Source: Sulfurimonas sp. (GTDB lineage Bacteria; Campylobacterota; Campylobacteria; Campylobacterales; Sulfurimonadaceae). From it: a DNA stretch of 64,000 nt. A program made the translations under genes and the position numbers. Below are positions 17,719-27,401 of the stretch, piece by piece. The DNA lies in assembly GCA_028687935.1 (NCBI GenBank), contig JAQTZE010000002.1, forward strand, positions 124,001 through 188,000. Direction: 5' to 3'. Positions within the stretch are counted from its first letter, which is position 1, and each line of letters begins with the position of its first letter. Under the pieces are notes generated by a model. The model was not told the origin of the DNA. It saw only the letters and a list, made by a program, of their open reading frames with translations, and searched no databases.

Positions 17719-19330
17719 TACTGATTCCTTCGAGGTATTCATTCTCAAAATATTTGAGTGTACTGAGAACTGGATTTGGTGCACTTTGTCCAAGCCCGCA
17801 AAGACTTGTATCTTTGACGACATGAGAGAGATTTTGCAAAAGTTCCAAATCTTTTTTAGTAGCTTTTTTGTGCACAAATTTGTCTAAAAGTTCTGTGAGT
17901 TGTACAGTGCCCACACGACAGGGGGTACATTTGCCGCATGATTCGCTTTTACAAAAGTCCATAAAAAAGCGTGCAAGTTCGACCATATTTGCATCTTCAT
18001 CCATGACGATCATTCCGCCGCTTCCCATGATAGAGCCTACTTTTTTCAGAGACTCGTAGTCCACTTCCAAATCAAGTAGAGACTCAGGAATACATCCTCC
18101 GCTTGGTCCGCCTGTTTGAATAGCTTTGAATTTTTTGCCATGTGGGATGCCGCCACCTATCTTGTAGATGAGTGTGCGAAGTGTTGTCCCCATAGCGACT
18201 TCAACAAGACCGCTATTTTGGATATGACCTGTGAGGGCAAAGACTTTTGTGCCACTAGAACTCGCCGTGCCGATTGATTTAAACCACTGGGCACCTCTTT
18301 TGAGAATCGGGACTATATTGGCCAGCGTTTCTACATTGTTGAGAACGGTAGGTTGTCCAAAAAGTCCATAGTCGCTGAGGTGTGGTGGTTTTTGTCGTGG
18401 ATTGCCGCGGTTACCTTCTATGGATGTGATAAGTGCTGTTGCTTCACCACAGACAAACGCACCTGCGCCAAGGCGTATTTCTACGTTGAAACTAAAATTG
18501 CTATGTGCAATATTTTCTCCAAGAATACCTAGCTTTTTTGCCTGTTTTATAGCACGCGTGAGTTTTTCGACCGCAATAGGATACTCTGCTCTGACATAGA
18601 TGTAGCCTTTATCCGCTCCACAGGCATACCCTGCAAGTGCCATGCCTTCGAGTATTCTATGTGGATCTGCTTCCATGAGCGCTCTGTCCATAAATGCACC
18701 AGGATCGCCCTCATCGCCGTTACAGATGATATATTTCTGCTCGCTTTGTACCTTCGCAACACTCTCCCATTTGAGTCCCGTATAAAACCCGCCACCGCCA
18801 CGACCTCTAAGGCCACTTTTTTTAATCTCTTCGATGACTTCGTTTGGAAGTTTGTTCTCAAGCGTTTCAAAGAGTGTTTTGTAGCCATCATGCGCGATAT
18901 AATCTTCTATATCATCAGGATCGATAATCCCTGCGTTTTCAAGGACTATCTTTGTCTGTGCAGCAAAAAAATCTTGAGTAATATCACAATGTTTGTGTGT
19001 AACAGGGGCTGCGTTTAGAACGCTTTGAATGAGTTCATCAAGATCTGCTTCTTCTACTTCTTCATACAGTATACTTATTTTTGTAGCTCTGTTACAGTGA
19101 GAGATAAGAGGAGCTTTTGCGCAAAGTCCGTTACAGCCGACAGCTTTGACTCTACATGCATCACTGATATCATTTTCTTTGATAGCAGCATCCAAAATTT
19201 CTTTGAGATTTTCAGAGCCAAGAGAAGCACATGAGCTACCCACGCAGACACGGAGTTCCTCTTGGCAGTTTTGTTCATTACATCTTTTTGTATTGGCGAG
19301 TGCTTCAAGTTCTTCGAGTGAGTTAATCAT
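17711..19330 (-). CDS. hoxF: NAD-reducing hydrogenase diaphorase subunit HoxF
   Basis: NAD(H)- and FMN-binding subunit, a fusion of NuoE-like and NuoF-like parts. 539 residues. The N-terminal thioredoxin-like [2Fe-2S] domain has Cys in RVCVGSSC and GCNGLC. The nucleotide-binding motif is GRGGGGFYTGLKW, and ICNGDEGDPGAFMDR is the FMN/NAD region. The C-terminal [4Fe-4S] cluster is in ESCGKCTPCRVG plus SLCGLG. ATG 19330 has GGAG upstream and overlaps the hoxE stop by 8 bp (ATGATTAA). Confidence 0.97.
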   Translation of the reverse strand: MINSLEELEALANTKRCNEQNCQEELRVCVGSSCASLGSENLKEILDAAIKENDISDACRVKAVGCNGLCAKAPLISHCNRATKISILYEEVEEADLDELIQSVLNAAPVTHKHCDITQDFFAAQTKIVLENAGIIDPDDIEDYIAHDGYKTLFETLENKLPNEVIEEIKKSGLRGRGGGGFYTGLKWESVAKVQSEQKYIICNGDEGDPGAFMDRALMEADPHRILEGMALAGYACGADKGYIYVRAEYPIAVEKLTRAIKQAKKLGILGENIAHSNFSFNVEIRLGAGAFVCGEATALITSIEGNRGNPRQKPPHLSDYGLFGQPTVLNNVETLANIVPILKRGAQWFKSIGTASSSGTKVFALTGHIQNSGLVEVAMGTTLRTLIYKIGGGIPHGKKFKAIQTGGPSGGCIPESLLDLEVDYESLKKVGSIMGSGGMIVMDEDANMVELARFFMDFCKSESCGKCTPCRVGTVQLTELLDKFVHKKATKKDLELLQNLSHVVKDTSLCGLGQSAPNPVLSTLKYFENEYLEGISND

Positions 19331-19808
19331 TGAGCATCTCCTGCATTTTTTGCATTGCCTCTTCGGTAGTGAGGTTGCCTTTTGGCTTGTTATCAAAGAG
19401 TACAACTGGGGCTAGAGAACATGAGCCGACACATCTTGCACTCAGAAGTGAGAGTAACTCATCTCTTGTCGTTGCCCCGACTTTGATCTCAAACTTCTCT
19501 TCAAAAGATGTGAGAATTTTATCAGCACCTTTGATGTAGCAAGCCGTCCCTAAACAGACGACAGCATTGTGAAGACCTTTGGGCTTGAGTCTGAAATAGT
19601 GGTAGAAAGTAGCAACGCCATAGACTTTGGAGTAAGGTGACTTCGTTCTTTTAGCTATAAATTTGAGCGTCTCTTTATCAAGATAACCAAAGGTCTCTTG
19701 CGCGCTGTGGAGGATTTCAATCAGGGCATTTTTATCATAACCCAATTTCTTCATGCTTTTTTCGAGAAGTTTATAACGGTCGTCACTACTGCCAAGTTGC
19801 GTTTGCAT
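19323..19808 (-). CDS. hoxE: NAD-reducing hydrogenase subunit HoxE
   Basis: NuoE-like [2Fe-2S] subunit that may connect the enzyme to a membrane or ferredoxin partner. 161 residues. The four ligands are in VVCLGTACYIKGA and ARCVGSCSLAP; TFGYLDKE and VYGVATFYHYF are typical of the 24-kDa family. Its presence marks the five-subunit bidirectional type. First gene of the operon hoxEFUYH-hoxW, divergent from the P-type ATPase gene. Confidence 0.95.
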   Translation of the reverse strand: MQTQLGSSDDRYKLLEKSMKKLGYDKNALIEILHSAQETFGYLDKETLKFIAKRTKSPYSKVYGVATFYHYFRLKPKGLHNAVVCLGTACYIKGADKILTSFEEKFEIKVGATTRDELLSLLSARCVGSCSLAPVVLFDNKPKGNLTTEEAMQKMQEMLND

Positions 19809-19838
19809 CTTAAGTACCCATTTATGGAGATTTTATGC

Positions 19839-19844
19839 ATTATA
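19839..19844 (-). promoter_or_regulatory. Putative -10 of the hox operon
   Basis: On the minus strand TATAAT lies at 19844-19839 in the short divergent spacer, giving a predicted leader of about 24 nt before the hoxE ATG. No -35 or Crp/Fnr-type box is evident. Confidence 0.45.
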
Positions 19845-19884
19845 AGCCATAATTGTTTAAATCCGAGTTATGCAGGGAGAAAAT

Positions 19885-22590
19885 ATGCAACATCTTATGG
19901 GAGAGAGTTGGCATGCTCTTGAAGTAGAACCTATCATAGAGCTCTTTGAGAGTGATGCAAATGATGGTCTAGGTCCTTTAAGTATTAAACATAGGGAAGA
20001 ATTTTTTGGTAAAAATGCTTTAAAAAAGAAAACGCAGGAGAGTAAATTCAAAAAATTCTTTATGCAGTTTCACAATGCACTTATCTATATCCTGCTTGTC
20101 GCTTCCCTTGTTACAGCACTTTTACAGGAGTGGGTGGACAGTGGCGTTATTTTTGCCGTGGTTATTATCAATGTCATCATTGGGTATATTCAAGAGGTGA
20201 AGGCGCAGGAGGCTATAGATTCTCTTAAAGAGATGATGACTACAGAAGCTGTCGTGATACGAGACGGGATGAAGATAAAAATTTCTTCTGTAGATTTGGT
20301 TCCAGGAGATATCGTCTTGCTTGAATCAGGCTCAAAAGTACCAGCAGACATAAGGCTCATCAGTGCAAAAGATCTCAAAGTCGATGAGTCGATGCTCACA
20401 GGAGAGTCTTTGCCAGTGCTGAAAAAACTCTCTACTTTTTCTCAAGATGTCACAATTAACGATAGAAAAAATATGACATACTCAGGTACTTATGTCACGT
20501 ATGGAAGGGCAAAAGGTATCATTGTTGCAACTGCAGGACAAACGGAACTCGGAAAAATCGCACATCTTTTGGAAAACACGACATCTATGGAGACGCCTCT
20601 TACAAAAAAAATCTCCTCTTTTAGTAAAATTCTTTTATACATCATTTTAGCCCTTGCGGCCTTTACATTTGTAGTTGGGATTTTGAGAGAAAATAGTGCT
20701 GTTGAGACATTTATGGCCTCTGTCGCACTCGCAGTCGGGGCTATTCCGGAGGGACTCCCAGCTGCTGTGACGATTACTCTGGCTATAGGTGTGAGTCGTA
20801 TGGCAAAGAAAAATGCAATCATACGCAAGCTTCCTGTAGTAGAGACCCTTGGCAGTGTTACAACGATATGTTCAGATAAAACAGGAACGCTGACACAAAA
20901 TAAGATGAGTGTGACAAATATCTACTGCTCTGATAGATTGTATGAACTCAGTGGGGAAGGGTATGAGCCAAAGGGTGAGATTTTTTCAAACAATGAAAAA
21001 GTAGAGAGTGTGAGTGGAACCCTCGGTGAGCTTTTAGAAGCAGGTTACTTGTGCAATGAGTCCTATCTTGTAAATAATGAGGGGAAATATAGCATCAACG
21101 GTGATCCTACTGAGGGTGCTTTAATTGTGAGTGCTCTGAAGTGTGGATGTGAAGAGCATAGACTCAATAGCAATTATCCACGAGTGGATATTTTACCTTT
21201 TGAGTCTGATAGACAGTATATGGCAACGCTCAACACAGACGTACAAAACGGACAGAACATACTATTTCTCAAAGGTTCCATTGAGAGAACGCTCAATATA
21301 TGTAGCTATGAGGCCATCAATGGCGAACTAAAAGAGCTTGATAAGGCCAAGATAGTCAAAATAGCAGAGGAGTATGCTTCACAAGGTCTTAGAGTCTTAG
21401 CTATAGCTAAAAAAGTTACAGAGCAGGATAAGATAGAGGATCTGCTGCTCAAGGATGGTTTTGTATTTATGGGACTTGAAGCGATGATGGATCCTCCACG
21501 TTCTGAAGCGATAGAAGCAGTAAAAGAGTCTCTAGGTGCAGGAATAAAAATCATCATGATAACGGGTGACCATGCCCTCACTGCGTTTTCTATCTCAAAG
21601 ATGATGTCTATAGTTACTTCCGATGCAAAGGTTGAGGATTCGGTTCTCACTGGAAGTGAACTGTTCGCGATGACAGATAGTGAGCTCGTAGAAAAAGTAT
21701 CGCATATAAGAGTCTTTGCAAGAGTCGAACCTGAACAGAAGCTTCGCATTGTCGATGCGCTTCAGGCCAGAGGAGAGATAGTGGCTATGACAGGTGATGG
21801 GGTCAATGACGCACCAGCACTGAAACAAGCGGACATCGGTATCGCTATGGGACTTTGCGGGACGGAAGTAGCTAAAGAAGCAGCAGATATGATACTGAGT
21901 GATGATAATTTTAGCTCTATTATACATGCCGTGCGAGAGGGAAGAAATGTATTTGATAACCTTCTGAAATACATCGTATGGACACTTCCTACGAGTATAG
22001 GAGAAGGGCTTGTAATACTATTTGCCATCATCTTTGGTATCACACTTCCAATACTTCCTGTACAGATACTCTGGATAAATATGTCGACAGCAGTCTTACT
22101 TGGAATTATGCTTGTTCTTGAACCAAGAGAAGAACATATTATGCAAAGGAGCCCTAGAAACCCAAAAGATCCGCTCCTTGGAAACAGTATGATCATCCAA
22201 ATGTTTATAGTGGGATTTTATATGCTTGTTTCTTCGTATGTAATGTTTAATATGGCGCTAGCTGATGGTCATAATATTGACTATGCCAGAACTATCATAG
22301 TAAATTTATTTGCGTTTATTGAACTTTTCTATCTTTTTTCTTGTAAAGAGTTGCAAAAATCTGTATTCAAAACAAATATTTTTAATAACTATTTTCTTTT
22401 ACTCGGAGCACTTGCAATGGTTCTAGCGCAGATAGTGTTTACACATACAGAAATGATGAATCTTATGTTTAAAAGTGAGCCTTTGGATATGCAAACATGG
22501 GCTGAGGTACTTGTAATATCTTTTGGAGTTTTATTTGTTGTTGAGTTAAAGCGTGTGCTTGAAAAAGTCTTTAAACGTGCTAAAGTTTAA
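19885..22590 (+). CDS. P2-type cation-transporting ATPase
   Basis: Membrane pump of 901 residues with the order N-terminal region, M1-M2, actuator (MLTGESLPV), M3-M4 (AIPEGLPAA), phosphorylation site CSDKTGTLT (Asp near 331), nucleotide domain, hinge TGDGVNDAPALKQADIGIAMG, and M5-M10. PEGLPA in M4 fits calcium/manganese P2A pumps. M6 reads WINMSTAVLLGIML and lacks the Asp that SERCA and PMR1 use at their second ion-binding position, as in CtpF-like bacterial pumps, so the substrate ion is uncertain. ATG 19885 is preferred (GGGAG upstream) over ATG 19870. It overlaps convergent aroE by 11 bp. Confidence 0.9.
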   Translation: MQHLMGESWHALEVEPIIELFESDANDGLGPLSIKHREEFFGKNALKKKTQESKFKKFFMQFHNALIYILLVASLVTALLQEWVDSGVIFAVVIINVIIGYIQEVKAQEAIDSLKEMMTTEAVVIRDGMKIKISSVDLVPGDIVLLESGSKVPADIRLISAKDLKVDESMLTGESLPVLKKLSTFSQDVTINDRKNMTYSGTYVTYGRAKGIIVATAGQTELGKIAHLLENTTSMETPLTKKISSFSKILLYIILALAAFTFVVGILRENSAVETFMASVALAVGAIPEGLPAAVTITLAIGVSRMAKKNAIIRKLPVVETLGSVTTICSDKTGTLTQNKMSVTNIYCSDRLYELSGEGYEPKGEIFSNNEKVESVSGTLGELLEAGYLCNESYLVNNEGKYSINGDPTEGALIVSALKCGCEEHRLNSNYPRVDILPFESDRQYMATLNTDVQNGQNILFLKGSIERTLNICSYEAINGELKELDKAKIVKIAEEYASQGLRVLAIAKKVTEQDKIEDLLLKDGFVFMGLEAMMDPPRSEAIEAVKESLGAGIKIIMITGDHALTAFSISKMMSIVTSDAKVEDSVLTGSELFAMTDSELVEKVSHIRVFARVEPEQKLRIVDALQARGEIVAMTGDGVNDAPALKQADIGIAMGLCGTEVAKEAADMILSDDNFSSIIHAVREGRNVFDNLLKYIVWTLPTSIGEGLVILFAIIFGITLPILPVQILWINMSTAVLLGIMLVLEPREEHIMQRSPRNPKDPLLGNSMIIQMFIVGFYMLVSSYVMFNMALADGHNIDYARTIIVNLFAFIELFYLFSCKELQKSVFKTNIFNNYFLLLGALAMVLAQIVFTHTEMMNLMFKSEPLDMQTWAEVLVISFGVLFVVELKRVLEKVFKRAKV

Positions 22591-23371
22591 AACTTTTTTG
22601 CATATGTCTCTTGATAGTATCTTTGGCAAGAGTGTTGTTTAGAAAAAGTGCATTCGCCAACACACCCTGACCAAGAAGCATATCAGCTCCATCTTTATAG
22701 ATGATATTTTTTGCTTGAGCCATTTGTAAAAAAGGTGTGAGTTTTCCATAGATAGCATCTGCTACGTATCTGGTATTCTCCAAGATTTGTTCTATCATTT
22801 CAAGCGGTGCAGGAAGTTCTTCGTCTTTGAGACCTGCACTTGTCGTGTTGACGACGAGGTCATAATTTTGTAGTTCAAAATTCTTCCAGTCGTACGTCAC
22901 ACATCCAAGTTCTTTAAAGTAGAGAAGTCGAGCAGCACTTCTGTTTAAAACACTCACCTTTAAGCCATCTTGTAAGAATCTTGCTGCAAGTGCTTTGGCG
23001 GTACCGCCGGCACCAATGATAAGAATATCTTTGATATTATCAAATGCAGCAATGGAAAACATAAAACCATCAGCGTCGGTGTTATAGCCTATGAGTTTGC
23101 CATTTTCATTGATGATTGTATTGACAACACCGACTTTGTTTGCAAAGCCGCGTATCTCATCACAAGCGGCAAACGCAGCTTCTTTATGGGGCACAGTTAT
23201 GTTTGCTCCACTAAGACCAAGTGCAAAAAATGTTTCTTTGAGTTTTGTGCCATCTTGGAGATGAACTCTTGTATAGCAGGCATTAATAGCTGCATTTTTA
23301 AAAACGCAGTTGTGCATAAGCGGTGAACGTGAGTGTGCTACGGGATCACCGAAGATGGCAAATAACTTCAA
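22580..23371 (-). CDS. aroE: Shikimate dehydrogenase
   Basis: NADPH-dependent reduction of 3-dehydroshikimate in the chorismate pathway. 263 residues, usual length. The shikimate-binding SRSPLMHN is at 14-21, the catalytic Lys in NITVPHKEA, the Asp in NTDADGF and the nucleotide loop in IGAGGTAKA. The TTG start at 23371 is two bases after the trpE stop. It is in an operon with trpE; both use chorismate-pathway chemistry. Confidence 0.97.
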   Translation of the reverse strand: MKLFAIFGDPVAHSRSPLMHNCVFKNAAINACYTRVHLQDGTKLKETFFALGLSGANITVPHKEAAFAACDEIRGFANKVGVVNTIINENGKLIGYNTDADGFMFSIAAFDNIKDILIIGAGGTAKALAARFLQDGLKVSVLNRSAARLLYFKELGCVTYDWKNFELQNYDLVVNTTSAGLKDEELPAPLEMIEQILENTRYVADAIYGKLTPFLQMAQAKNIIYKDGADMLLGQGVLANALFLNNTLAKDTIKRHMQKSFKL

Positions 23372-23373
23372 AC

Positions 23374-24783
23374 TTATTTCTCGTCCAAATCTTCTAAAGA
23401 GTGGATAAGTGCTCCGAGTTTGTTTTCAACCTCAAGATATTCCATCTCTTTTTGAGAATCTGCTACGATACCTGCGCCTGCTTGAAGGATAACTTTATCT
23501 TTTTTGACCATGGCTGTACGGATAGTAATAGCACCGTCCATATTGCCATCAAATCCGAAATAACCGATACTACCACTGTAAAAGCCGCGTTTGATCCCTT
23601 CATACTCTGCAATAAGCTCCATAGCACGTATTTTTGGCGCTCCAGTCATCGTTCCTGCCGTAAAAGTCGCCATAAACAAGTCAAACATATCTTTATCATC
23701 TGCAAGTTCTGCTGTGACGTCTGAGACAATATGCATCACATGAGAAAAACGCTCGATATGCATCATATTTTCAACTTTAACTGTTCCTGTTTTTGCGACA
23801 CGGCCGATATCGTTGCGTCCAAGGTCGATAAGCATCAGGTGTTCTGCAAGCTCTTTAGGATCTGCTAAGAGTTCGAGCTCAAGTGCATGATCACGCTCTT
23901 TTGTATCACCGCGTTTACGTGTTCCGGCAATTGGGCGCAGTAGAAGTTCCCCTTCACTTAGACGCACCATAACTTCTGGAGAACTTCCAACGATATTAAA
24001 ATCCTCATACTCCATCAAAAACATATAAGGCGAGGGGTTTTTTGTACGAAGGATACGGTAGAAACTAAAAGGATCTACTTTGATATTTCTTGTAAAACGG
24101 TTCGTCATCAAAATCTGAAAAACATCACCGCTACGGATCATCTCTTTAGATTTATCTATCATCTCAAAGAATTTTTCTTTTGAGTGGGCGAAGCTTCCTT
24201 TATCGCTGCCTATATTGCGTTTCATATGGACATATTCATACGAGCTCTTGAGCTCAGCTTCGATAGCATCAAATCTGTCATGGAAGCTCTCGAGTGTAGT
24301 GATAAGAGAAATTTGATGATTTTTATGTGAGTAAACAAGAACCATTTTCGGAAGTATGAGATCAAGGTCAGGGGTATGAAGTTCATCTAAGAGATTGTCC
24401 ATAGTATTGTGAAGTTTTGGCTCAAAAACTTTGACCATGTCATAGCCTATATAGCCAATAAAACCATCGACATACCCTACACCCAGTTTTTTTGTAGCTT
24501 CTTTGTAGCTTTTTGTATCGATATTTTTATAGTAATTTTTCAAAAAGACAAAAGGGTTTTCGTCTTTGATTGTTTGTGTTGCATCGCTATTTGTATAGAT
24601 AGTTTTATTATTGATAAATTGAACTCTTTCTCTAGCACCAATACAGATAAAACTATAGTTTCCAGCACTTTGTCCAGCACTTTCAAAAAGGTAGCTTATT
24701 TCATCTTTAAAGAGGAATTTGAGTTTGGCATAAACTGCGATGGGAGCGAATTGATCAAGGATGAACTGTTTAGAGTGTATCAA
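23374..24783 (-). CDS. trpE: Anthranilate synthase component I
   Basis: Makes anthranilate from chorismate with a TrpG glutamine amidotransferase, first step of tryptophan synthesis. 469 residues. The N-terminal FESAGQSAGNYSFI corresponds to the tryptophan-feedback region (LLESA in other TrpE), favouring TrpE over PabB. Catalytic motifs include PIAGTRKRGDTKERD, MLIDLGRNDIGRVAKTG, TMTGAPKIRAMELI and GAGIVADS. TTG start 24783 with AAGG at good spacing. No trpG is next to it. A stable hairpin lies just upstream. Confidence 0.92.
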   Translation of the reverse strand: MIHSKQFILDQFAPIAVYAKLKFLFKDEISYLFESAGQSAGNYSFICIGARERVQFINNKTIYTNSDATQTIKDENPFVFLKNYYKNIDTKSYKEATKKLGVGYVDGFIGYIGYDMVKVFEPKLHNTMDNLLDELHTPDLDLILPKMVLVYSHKNHQISLITTLESFHDRFDAIEAELKSSYEYVHMKRNIGSDKGSFAHSKEKFFEMIDKSKEMIRSGDVFQILMTNRFTRNIKVDPFSFYRILRTKNPSPYMFLMEYEDFNIVGSSPEVMVRLSEGELLLRPIAGTRKRGDTKERDHALELELLADPKELAEHLMLIDLGRNDIGRVAKTGTVKVENMMHIERFSHVMHIVSDVTAELADDKDMFDLFMATFTAGTMTGAPKIRAMELIAEYEGIKRGFYSGSIGYFGFDGNMDGAITIRTAMVKKDKVILQAGAGIVADSQKEMEYLEVENKLGALIHSLEDLDEK

Positions 24784-24805
24784 GGTGGGCCTTCTTTAAG
24801 AGATA

Positions 24806-24827
24806 CTCCCTTTTGGGTAAAAGGGAG
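24806..24827. terminator. Hairpin between the SPOR gene and trpE
   Basis: CTCCCTTTT at 24806-24814 and AAAAGGGAG at 24819-24827 form a perfect 9-bp stem with a GGGT loop; outer CCTTCT and AGAAGG could extend it. In the direction of the genes (minus) no T-run follows, so it may be a processing or attenuation structure rather than a simple terminator. No Trp-codon leader peptide fits the 56-bp gap. Confidence 0.5.
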
Positions 24828-24839
24828 AAGGATAAAAAT

Positions 24840-25541
24840 TTATATTTTAGTGATAAAAGCGCCAGATTCAACACTTTTACGAAGAACACTCAAGGCTTCC
24901 CTTGCTTGTCCATCATTTGAGAAAGGACCTACTAATACTTTGTTAATAGTTTGGCCATTGCTTTTTACTTCAACAAATTTATACTCATATCCTTTATCAG
25001 TGATAGATTTCAAAAATGCTTTGTTTGGTGCATATTTTGAAAAAGATCCAACTTGAATATAGTGAGAACCCGTAGCAGATGTCTTTTTCGCAGTGGCTAC
25101 TGGAGCAGTTACTTTTTTAGGTGCAACTTGTTGCTGTCTTACTGGTTCAGCTTTTTCTACTACTGCAGGAGCTGCTTCTGGCTCATCGGCAGGTGCACTC
25201 TCTTCTGATTCAGGAGCAGATGCCGCTGCTTGGCTCTCTTTCTTGATTTTTTGTGCTACGTTATCAAGGTTTCCACTTGTTCCTGCGTTTTCATTGATAA
25301 CTGGTACTTCTTCAAAAAGAGGCTCTTTCGTAGTCTCGTTTGAAACCTGTTCTACTGGTTCAGGAGGAAGTATTGCTTGAGGAAGATTGTCAGTTCCGCT
25401 TGAAGTGATGCTATTCATAAGCATAACAACTATGATTAAAATAATTCCCAGTGTAGCTACAGCTAAAACAATCTTTTTATTGTTATTGCCTGAACCGTTT
25501 TTATTTAAAATAATGTCATTGAGTTCGTTTGTTTCTTGCAT
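24840..25541 (-). CDS. SPOR domain protein
   Basis: 233 residues: a short cytoplasmic N-terminus, one membrane segment (about 23-43), a long Pro/Ala/Glu-rich linker (about 50-155) and a C-terminal SPOR domain (HYIQVGSFSKYAPNKAFL to the end). SPOR domains bind peptidoglycan lacking stem peptides at the septum, so this is likely a division-site cell-wall protein. It follows DUF1882 and glyA, the order I recall from Campylobacter and Helicobacter. Exact partner unknown. Confidence 0.88.
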   Translation of the reverse strand: MQETNELNDIILNKNGSGNNNKKIVLAVATLGIILIIVVMLMNSITSSGTDNLPQAILPPEPVEQVSNETTKEPLFEEVPVINENAGTSGNLDNVAQKIKKESQAAASAPESEESAPADEPEAAPAVVEKAEPVRQQQVAPKKVTAPVATAKKTSATGSHYIQVGSFSKYAPNKAFLKSITDKGYEYKFVEVKSNGQTINKVLVGPFSNDGQAREALSVLRKSVESGAFITKI

Positions 25542-25582
25542 GTTACAACCTTTTTATTTTCAAGTTAAAATAATACCTAAAA

Positions 25583-26125
25583 TTACATATGCTTCGACCA
25601 GGAAGCACCACGCTCTTTGGAATAGACCTCATACGGTAAAGCCAAAATATTATACTCATCAGGCATATCTGCATTTGGGAACATTCTCCATTGCAGCGGT
25701 TGCTTGCTCGCAAGTTTCATTGAGAGCATCTTTCCAAGCTGTATAGCTTCTTGCAATGTTGTATGACCTTTATGAATATAGACGTGAAGATGACCTTCTG
25801 TCTTACTCTTATACGCCGTAAAATTTATGTATCCCTCTTCACGAAGCAAAAGTTGTGCCTTATGATAAAAACGCTCAGGATCTCTGCCATTATAGTCAAT
25901 AACAATGTTTTCAACTTTGTTTTGTGCATTGACTAAAGAGTGAGCAAGTGAAATCTCACCTTTTATATGTTGATTGATGAGTGTTTGCGTGAGTTGCGCG
26001 TTTACTCTCTCATATTTATTATAAAAAGTACGCCCTTTAAATATCACTTTGTCCACCACTGTATCCCTTTTGATCCAGTAGTGATCGCTGATCATTTTAA
26101 TAAGTTTAAGATCCATTGCTGTCAT
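25583..26125 (-). CDS. DUF1882 family protein
   Basis: 180 residues, soluble, without membrane segments. The composition and position next to glyA match DUF1882, a family that I know only from Campylobacterota; function unknown. Visible conserved-looking parts are [23 protein letters not shown] near the N-terminus and [21 protein letters not shown] near the end. It starts 10 bp after glyA and is probably cotranscribed. The family call is from recalled synteny and general pattern. Confidence 0.75.
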   Translation of the reverse strand: MTAMDLKLIKMISDHYWIKRDTVVDKVIFKGRTFYNKYERVNAQLTQTLINQHIKGEISLAHSLVNAQNKVENIVIDYNGRDPERFYHKAQLLLREEGYINFTAYKSKTEGHLHVYIHKGHTTLQEAIQLGKMLSMKLASKQPLQWRMFPNADMPDEYNILALPYEVYSKERGASWSKHM

Positions 26126-26135
26126 ATTTTACACC

Positions 26136-27389
26136 CTAGTATGTTGATTGATGATAAATTACAAAGTTTTGTGCTAAAGCTTTTAACTCTTCCTTGATTT
26201 TTGCCTGAAGTTCTGTGTTAGTGATATCATCTAAAACATCAGCCATCTTGTTTGCTATAAGTTCAAACTCTTTTTCTTTCATACCGCGTGATGTGAGAGC
26301 AGGGCTTCCAACTCGGATACCTGAGGTCACAAATGGACTTCTTGTCTCACCTGGAACAGTATTTTTATTGATTGTGATACCAGCATTACCAAGAGCTGCA
26401 TCCGCATCTTTACCTGAAATCTCTTTTCCTACAAATGAAACAAGAATTAAGTGATTGTCAGTTCCGCCACTTACAACGTCATAGCCGCGTTTCATCATAA
26501 CTTCTGCTAAAACTTTAGCATTTGCTTTGACTTGTTTGGCGTACTCTTTCCAAGCAGGTGAAAGGTTGTATTTGAAACCTACTGCTTTTGCAGCGATAAC
26601 ATGTACAAGTGGTCCACCTTGAAGTGCAGGGAAGATTGCAGAGTTCATTTTTTTAGCAATATCTTCATCATTTGTCATGATCATACCGCCTCTTGGACCT
26701 GCAAGCGTTTTATGTGTTGTAGTTGTTACAACGTGTGCATGAGGGAATGGGCTAGGGTGCTCACCTGCAGCTACTAGACCTGCAATGTGTGCGATGTCAG
26801 CAAATAAAATTGCTCCAACAGCATCAGCGATTTCACGGAATTTTTTAAAGTCTATCTCTCTTGCGTAAGCAGAAGCACCACATACGATGACCTTAGGCTG
26901 TACGATTTTTGCGATATCCATAACTCTATCGTAGTTGATACGACCATCAAGTTCAACACCATAAGTAAAACTTGAGTAGTTCTGACCTGAAAAACTAGGC
27001 TTAGAACCGTGTGTTAAGTGACCACCGTGGCTTAAATCCATACCTAAAAGTTTGTCACCAGCTTTCATAAGACCAGCATAAACTGCTGCGTTTGCCTGAG
27101 AACCAGAGTGTGGCTGCACATTTGCAAATGTACATCCAAAAAGCTCACATGCTCTGTCAATTGCTAATTGTTCAACTCCATCAGCGTATTCACAACCGCC
27201 GTAGTAGCGTTTTGCAGGGTATCCTTCTGCATATTTATTTGTAAATACAGAACCCATAGCTTCCATTACAGCAGGAAGTGTAAAGTTTTCAGATGCGATC
27301 ATCTCTAAGTGGTCACTCTGACGCTCTAACTCTTTTTCGCATAACGCATATATTTCATTGTCAAATTCTTGTAAAAAACTCATGTCCAT
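26136..27389 (-). CDS. glyA: Serine hydroxymethyltransferase
   Basis: PLP enzyme interconverting serine and glycine with tetrahydrofolate; main source of one-carbon units. 417 residues. The PLP lysine is in [32 protein letters not shown] and [12 protein letters not shown] are family signatures. ATG 27389 is used; an ATG two codons later (27383) also fits the GAGG site. It lies between lysS and DUF1882 in a dense operon. Confidence 0.98.
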   Translation of the reverse strand: MDMSFLQEFDNEIYALCEKELERQSDHLEMIASENFTLPAVMEAMGSVFTNKYAEGYPAKRYYGGCEYADGVEQLAIDRACELFGCTFANVQPHSGSQANAAVYAGLMKAGDKLLGMDLSHGGHLTHGSKPSFSGQNYSSFTYGVELDGRINYDRVMDIAKIVQPKVIVCGASAYAREIDFKKFREIADAVGAILFADIAHIAGLVAAGEHPSPFPHAHVVTTTTHKTLAGPRGGMIMTNDEDIAKKMNSAIFPALQGGPLVHVIAAKAVGFKYNLSPAWKEYAKQVKANAKVLAEVMMKRGYDVVSGGTDNHLILVSFVGKEISGKDADAALGNAGITINKNTVPGETRSPFVTSGIRVGSPALTSRGMKEKEFELIANKMADVLDDITNTELQAKIKEELKALAQNFVIYHQSTY

Positions 27390-27401
27390 TTTCCTCTTAT
27401 G

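Noticed and set aside
17719..17877. A longer N-terminus for HoxU reaching into hoxF
   Set aside because: The extra 53 residues are hoxF sequence in another frame; the ferredoxin domain starts at 17718 and the 8-bp overlap mirrors hoxE/hoxF.
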